A stretch of DNA of 64,000 bases from Letharia columbiana (taxonomy: Eukaryota > Ascomycota > Lecanoromycetes > Lecanorales > Parmeliaceae). Below the pieces are notes generated by a model, which saw only the letters and a list, made by a program, of their open reading frames with translations, had not been told where the DNA came from and did not search any database. Location: NCBI RefSeq assembly GCF_014066305.1, contig NW_023501040.1, positions 434,001 to 498,000 on the forward strand, given 5' to 3'. Shown here one piece after another: positions 58,678 to 64,000 of the stretch. Both the position numbers and the translations under genes were made by a program. Position 1 is the first letter of the stretch. The number at the start of each line of letters is the position of its first letter.

Positions 58678-61148
58678 ATGACCGAGTACAAGCTCTCAGC
58701 ATCCCTTGAGGAACATGAAGACGACGTGAGTCCGGGTGTTCCCCTTAAGCATCATGGCCTAAAACCTCAAAAATTAATTAGATCTAGGTCCGCGGTGTTA
58801 TCTTCCCTCATCCATCCTTTGTCCTCTCCGCCTCAAGAGATGCTACTGTCCGTCTATGGAAATTACTGTCCCACAACCCTCCTAAATACGACGGCTCAAT
58901 TTGCTCGCATGGCTCAGCCTTCATCAACGCTATCGCCTACCTCCCCCCAACCTCTGAGTATCCCAATGGCCTCGTAGTATCTGGAGGCAAGGATACGATA
59001 ATAGAGGTTCGGCAGCCCGGCAAGCCACCAGAAGACAATGCTGAGGCTCTACTTCTGGGACACAGCCATAACGTTTGTGCACTGGATGTTTGCGTCGATG
59101 GAGGCTTCGTGGTCAGTGGCAGCTGGGATGGCTCAGCAAGGCTGTGGAGGATAGGAAAATGGGAGTGTGAAGCCCTTCTCGAGGGACATGAAGGTAGCGT
59201 GTGGAGTGTCTTGGTTTACGATTCGAACACGATAATTACAGGTGGGTTTGAGACGATAGAGATCGACTTAGAGGCAACGGACTGATTGGGACTACGAATA
59301 GGGTGTGCTGATACGCTCATAAGGGTATTCGACGTCAGAGGCAAATTCTCACATACTATCAAAGGCAGCACGGATGTTGTCAGAGCTCTCTGCCGGGTCC
59401 CATCAGATCATCCCTCTGGCGCAGACTTTGCCTCAGCCGGCAACGATGGTGTGATCCGACTGTGGAAGCTCGATGGACGACAAGTTGAGGAGTTGGTCGG
59501 TCATGAGAACTTCATATATTCCCTGGTCAGCTCACCGAACGGCGAGCTTGTGAGCTCGGGCGAAGATCGAACAGTGCGAATATGGAGAGGAAACCAGTGC
59601 ATACAGACAATCACCCACCCAGCAATATCAGTCTGGGGCGTAGCAGCTTGCTCGGAAAATGGCGACATTGTCAGTGGAGCTAGTGACCGGAAAGTACGAG
59701 TCTTCAGCAGAGATAGCGATCGACAAGCCGAGCCAGAAGTAATCCGCGGTTTCGAGGACTCAGTGAAATCGTCCTCAATACCCCAACAACAAGTCGGCGA
59801 TGTCAACAAAGAGACGCTGCATGGTCCAGAGTTTCTGCAGCAGAAGTCAGGGACCAAAGAAGGGCAAGTGGTTATGATTCGAGAACCAGATGGCAGCGTC
59901 ACTGCTCACCAATGGTCTCAAGGATCACAGTCATGGATGAACGTGGGTACGGTAGTGGACGCTGTTGGTAGCAGTGGGAAGAAGACTAGCTACGCAGGTA
60001 AAGACTACGACTATGTCTTCGACGTTGACATTGAAGATGGCAAGCCGCCATTGAAGTTACCCTACAATCTTTCACAAAACCCGTACGAGGCTGCAACAAC
60101 ATTCATAGCGGATAATGAGTTACCAGTAACCTACTTAGAACAGGTCGCCAATTTTATCGTTACTAACACACAAGGAGCTACAATTGGGCAAGCCTCACAA
60201 GAGCCGTCTGGTGCAGATCCATGGGGTAGCGGTGCATATCGGCCTGGTCAGACCGCACCAACCCCTTTTCCATCTCAGCCTTCAAGCTCGCGTCCTAAAC
60301 TTCTCCCTCAAACAACTTACCTTTCTATCAAAACGGCAAATCTCCGTACTGTTCGCAAGAAGATCGAAGAGCTCAACCAGCAGCTGATCCAAGAAGGCTC
60401 TAAGGACATGTCTCTTGACAAGGAGCTTCTCGCCGATCTCGAAGCAATGATTAAACTATTGGAACAAAGTCTTTCTAGCACTCCATCGTCCAAATCTGCT
60501 CTTACAGCCGGCATACCCCTCGTCTTTTACATCCTCACAAGCTGGCCCCCATCCTACCGTCTTCCAGCACTGGATCTCCTTCGTCTACTCGCCGCTGCTA
60601 CCCCAGCATTAGCGGAGTATCGCACTTCATCCTCGACAAATGTGATCGACATCCTCGCTACTAACGGCTTTGATGACAAAGATCGAGAGAATAACATAAT
60701 GTTATCTGTCCGTGCTTGTGGCAACCTTTTCGACACAGCATCTGGCCGGAACCTCGTAGATAGCAACTACGACAAGATTCACGAACTCGTCAAAGTTTCC
60801 TCGGCAGGCACCACCAATCGCAATATCACCATAGCAGTTGCAACGCTTTATCTCAATTACGCCGTCCTCCTCACTTCATCCTCTCACTCTTCACTCCCGT
60901 CGTCAATAGATCGTGGGCTAATGCTCCTTGACGACCTCGTATCTCTCGTCAGCACTCTTAGGGACTCAGAAGCCGCCTACCGCGGTCTTGTGGCGGTTGG
61001 CACGTTATTGAGCCTAGGGGAGGAGGTGCTGGAAGCTGCGAAACAAGTCTACGATCTCGCTGGGGCATTGGGCAAGGTGGAGTCTGCTGTCAAGGAGCCG
61101 AGGATTAGAGGAGTCGTGGGGGAGATTAGGGCAATATTGAAGGGTTAG
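58678..61148 (+). CDS. DOA1: DOA1/UFD3 (PLAA-type) ubiquitin-binding WD40 protein
   Basis: Three exons (58678-58725, 58788-59241, 59302-61148) give 782 residues. Doa1 binds ubiquitin and Cdc48 and regulates ubiquitin turnover, sorting and mitochondrial protein degradation. The domain order is classical. A WD40 propeller spans about 1-310 (SASRDATVRLWK, SGSWDGSARLWR, IITGCADTLIRVFD, SSGEDRTVRIW). A PFU ubiquitin-binding domain spans about 340-460 (KEGQVVMIREPDG, AHQWSQGSQSWMNVGTVVD, YDYVFDVDIEDG). A C-terminal PUL armadillo domain spans about 510-782 (LSIKTANLRTVRKKIEELN, PALDLLRLLAA), which contacts Cdc48. Divergent from the STRAP-like gene; convergent with the DUF7918 gene. Confidence 0.95.
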
Positions 61149-61496
61149 GGAAACAGCGAGGCACAGGCAGCTCGAGGTGCTTGCTAGATTTTCCATACCA
61201 TAGACCGGCATTGAAAGTTGTATTCGACCCGAGTGCATACATGCAAGGAAGATACCTCACATTAACATCAATCTACTGTCAAATCAAATCATCGAGTGAG
61301 GAAATAATTTGTGACATAGTCTGTGCTTGACGCACCTGATTCGAATTTGCTACACCAAACGAAATCGACTCATTTGAGGAATCATTGCCCTTGCAAGCGA
61401 CGTCTCAGTTCTCTATGCACAGATAGGGCCTCCGCTCCAGGGTCCAATATTCAAAAGGCCTAGCATTGTCGTGTCAAGTAGCCTTTCCTGCTCTGC
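61149..61496. other. DOA1-DUF7918 convergent intergenic region
   Basis: About 350 bp of 3' flanks. Nothing else recognised. Confidence 0.5.
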
Positions 61497-63650
61497 TCAT
61501 GATACACCTTTTTGGGTCACTCCCACCACCTGTGTCTTCTCAGTACCGTGGGTATGTTGACCATCTTCTGCCGCCGAGGTTGTTTTAGATGTCCTCGCTA
61601 TCTTGCCTCGATGTGCACGCTCTTCTTCCGTCAACGGCAGTTTCAGGGTCTTCTGCTTTCCATCGCCATCCTGATGAGCAGCATCGTCCTCTTGGCAGGC
61701 CTCATTGTCATCCTCTACATCCCCAACATCGTCACGTCGACGCTTACGAATCCTCACGTTTTTGAACCGAGACTGCAAGCTATCGTAGCCTTCGTCCTCT
61801 TCCTCGGGATTAGCAGCGTAGTTGAAGTCGTCATCACCGGCATGGGTTTCGAGGTCCGATTCCGTTGCGTGCTCGTCGTTAGTGTCTTCCTCTTGATCGC
61901 TCGAGTAAGAATCCCCAGCAGCTAGGCGATAGCCGTCCTTGTCCGTGATGATGGCCATTTGCTCTTTGTTAAAGTTGGTTGCTGATGGAGGGGATGATGA
62001 GGGTTCTGCGGTGACGGAATTGGGAGTGTCCGAGTTGAATGAATGGCGGACGTGTCCTTGAGGCTGTAGCTTGTGTTTTAGGTCTGCAGCCATATGTTTT
62101 CCTGCTACGAGGGGTGCTTCTGCACTGGTCGGGCTAGTCTTTAGGGGAATAGTATCAATTCCTGTGTTATCAAACGTTTTTTTGGCGAGAAAGGGTAATG
62201 GAGCGGCCGGATACTTTGGCCGCTTCTTGCCCTCATAAGCCTCGTCTACTGTAGACGGCGACGTTGCTCGTATGTCTCGATACTCAGAACCGAAGTCATG
62301 TTTTTGACTGTCATCTGGCTTGAATCCTCTCTTTTTGACCTTTAGTTCATATGAGTCTTGATCATGCTGTATCTTCTTGGTTGTCTGGTCCAGAGGAAGG
62401 GAGATACTCAGGGGGGTCAAATTGGCCATCCGCGCATTCAGCAGTCTTGCTGTCCTAGCTGTTCTTATCGTTGGAAGGGACGGAAACCCCGGAAACTGGA
62501 ACTGTTGCAGCTGCTCTGATAAAAGATCAGTCAAATTAATGGTAGATAGCCTCGTGCCGCAAGGGCTTTTTCCGAAAACACGTACCTCGACTTCTATAGA
62601 AGAACTGGAAGGTGGCGTAAAGTCCTTCGTTCGGCTTGTAGGGCCCTAGGCAAAATTTCGAATCAGAGTCGCGTCTTCAAGGCAAGAACTCTGGGTTCAC
62701 GAAACAATTCTTAGAAATAGAAGAAGATGTTTGCTCTCGAAATGAGCCTTGCGACTCAGGTTTGGTACAAAGCAGAAAGGGACGACTCACAGTACTCAAT
62801 CACTCGCAAAGGCTGAGAATTCAGAGTGTTTTTGTGTATGAATCTAAGGTTGAGCATGTCAGCACAGTGGACGTAACCTAGGGAAGTAGTCCAAAACTTA
62901 CCCCGTTGCGTGAGTGATATCTCGCCGAACTCCTTCCATATCGACGTCCTCGTCCTGGCCTTCTTGATGGTGCGAGCGGTAATTCGCTTCTGTTCGCTTT
63001 TTCCCCAGAACCACTCTCCGGACCTCAACCACAATTTGACCAACTTTGCTCTCTTCCCCAGTCTTTCCTTGGGCATCGAACCCTGAGGACTGCATAGCTT
63101 TGATCAGAGCATCGTCATCCCGATCCTCTACGTTGGCTTGAGACCCAGCGATCATTAATTTGTCAAAGACCGTTTCGATGGCTTTTTCCTTGAACACCCA
63201 AGCATGTTCGGCCATTCTTCCGTCAGCCGAATTTACCCAACGGTGTTTGAAGTTAACTTTGCCATCCGGAGAATGGAAATCTTTCTCTTCAGGATCGGTG
63301 TAGACGATAATCTTACGCTCTGGTGTCCTTCGTCCATCAAGATAGAGTGAAGCTAGTAACGCAAAATCCGGTGCGGAGTGACTCTCGGGTGTTGTAGATG
63401 GTCGGGTTGGAGACGAAAGGGTAGTGATAAATATCTTCTCGCCTCCCGATGTTTCTGATGGAGGAAGGTGCCCAACGAATGGGATATCTGGCTGCAATGA
63501 GATCTGAAATGAGACATCCGTTCTCGACTCGACGTATGCAGAAACCCTCTTTTCCTCGGTATGCTGCCGTAGATATTGAATCCCCCACTCCTGAAGATTT
63601 TCGCCATGAGAGTCAGTGACGTGGACTGTGATACCACGAAGATGAGGCAT
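61497..63650 (-). CDS. DUF7918-type protein with long acidic tail
   Basis: Four exons (62902-63650, 62791-62843, 62586-62645, 61497-62515) encode 626 residues. The first about 290 residues look like the fungal DUF7918 domain: a start MPHLRGITVHV, FQISLQPDIPF, ALLASLYLDGR, EHAWVFKEKAIETV, an IVVEVRRVVLGKK strand, FIHKNTLNSQPLRVIEY and YATFQFFYRSR. The domain assignment is from memory of this common fungal family, whose function is unknown. The rest is Ser/Pro-rich, then strongly acidic (SDQEEDTNDEHATESDLE) beside a basic RFKNVRIRKRRR patch that may be a nuclear signal. The small second and third exons (53 and 60 nt) are needed to bridge the domain to the tail. Confidence 0.7.
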
Positions 63651-64000
63651 TGTCTGGTTGTTGGACCGCGATATGCTAGCAGCAGTGATTACACGTCCAA
63701 TTGTTGCAAGCTATCCAAAGGAGAGCAACCCACGAGCAATGACTGTTATGTTGGTCTGTTGCCGGTCTGGTAGCTGTTAGTCCAGAGGCTTATTCAAGGG
63801 AGGAGCAACCGTCATCATGGAGTGTTGACGAAGCGGCATTTGCCCCTCGGCGCTGAACGCGCTATTTCGATAGCATTTAAGTAATTGTGCTCGTGACACG
63901 ACTCCAAGATAAATCCTGCTTGTCTCTTAATGAAACAGATCATACTTCTCTTTATATGCGATACAAAATCCTGGGTATCTTGCAAGATACATGAATCAGT
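63651..64000. promoter_or_regulatory. Upstream region of the DUF7918-type gene
   Basis: 350 bp to the window edge. Presumed promoter of the minus-strand gene. No specific element claimed. Confidence 0.4.

Noticed and set aside
1..64000. Transposons, CRISPR arrays, rRNA, tRNA and biosynthetic gene clusters
   Set aside because: I saw no transposase or reverse-transcriptase motifs, terminal repeats, CRISPR-like spaced repeats, tRNA B-box contexts, or PKS/NRPS/terpene genes. A tRNAscan and repeat search would be the decisive test.

Overview
This window is nuclear DNA of a filamentous ascomycete (Pezizomycotina). The evidence is the short 48-80 nt GT-AG introns with CTRAC-like branch sites, a Zn2Cys6 regulator, a class II myosin of about 2400 residues, and typical single-copy genes (SUB2, IPI1, REC8, CTI6, DOA1). 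The class cannot be fixed from sequence alone. I saw no prokaryotic, organellar, viral, transposon, CRISPR, rRNA or tRNA signal.

Layout. 0-1.3 kb: 5' end of a Zn2Cys6 transcription factor that runs off the left edge. 1.3-10.9 kb: a gene-poor stretch with simple repeats and a decayed histidine acid phosphatase (8.15-9.79 kb). 10.9-17.9 kb: GNAT acetyltransferase, RNase P Rpr2/Rpp21-like subunit, SUB2 RNA helicase, IPI1 (with a frame break) and a roadblock/LC7 dynein light chain. 17.9-21.8 kb: another sparse stretch holding a decayed amino-acid transporter. 21.8-30.3 kb: HSP12-like stress protein, WBP11-like splicing protein, CREG-like secreted protein (with a frame break), FMN-dependent 2-hydroxyacid oxidase and the meiotic cohesin REC8. 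31.4-32.3 kb: two gene fragments, the 5' ends of a Dbf2-like kinase and a PhoD-like phosphatase, abutting tail to tail. 33.3-48.6 kb: Red1-like zinc-finger protein, myosin II heavy chain, CTI6. 50.6-63.7 kb: an uncharacterised conserved protein, a YRA1/Mlo3-like mRNA export factor, STRAP-like WD40 protein, DOA1/UFD3 and a DUF7918-type protein.

Functional themes. Much of the intact content is nuclear RNA metabolism: SUB2 and YRA1 (mRNA export), Red1-like (nuclear RNA surveillance), WBP11-like (splicing), Rpr2-like (tRNA/rRNA processing) and IPI1 (60S maturation). I see no operon-like logic. Genes lie as independent units in divergent pairs (RPR2/SUB2, IPI1/roadblock, Red1/myosin, STRAP/DOA1) and convergent pairs (GNAT/RPR2, SUB2/IPI1, WBP11/CREG, myosin/CTI6, YRA1/STRAP, DOA1/DUF7918).

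Most notable: the two truncated genes meeting at about 31.73-31.78 kb, the phosphatase pseudogene that has lost catalytic residues, and single-base frame breaks in otherwise well-conserved genes, which may be assembly indels. I found nothing I can defend as a new biological system. For most multi-exon models the summed exon length is a multiple of three with all splice phases matching. The exceptions are stated in their entries.
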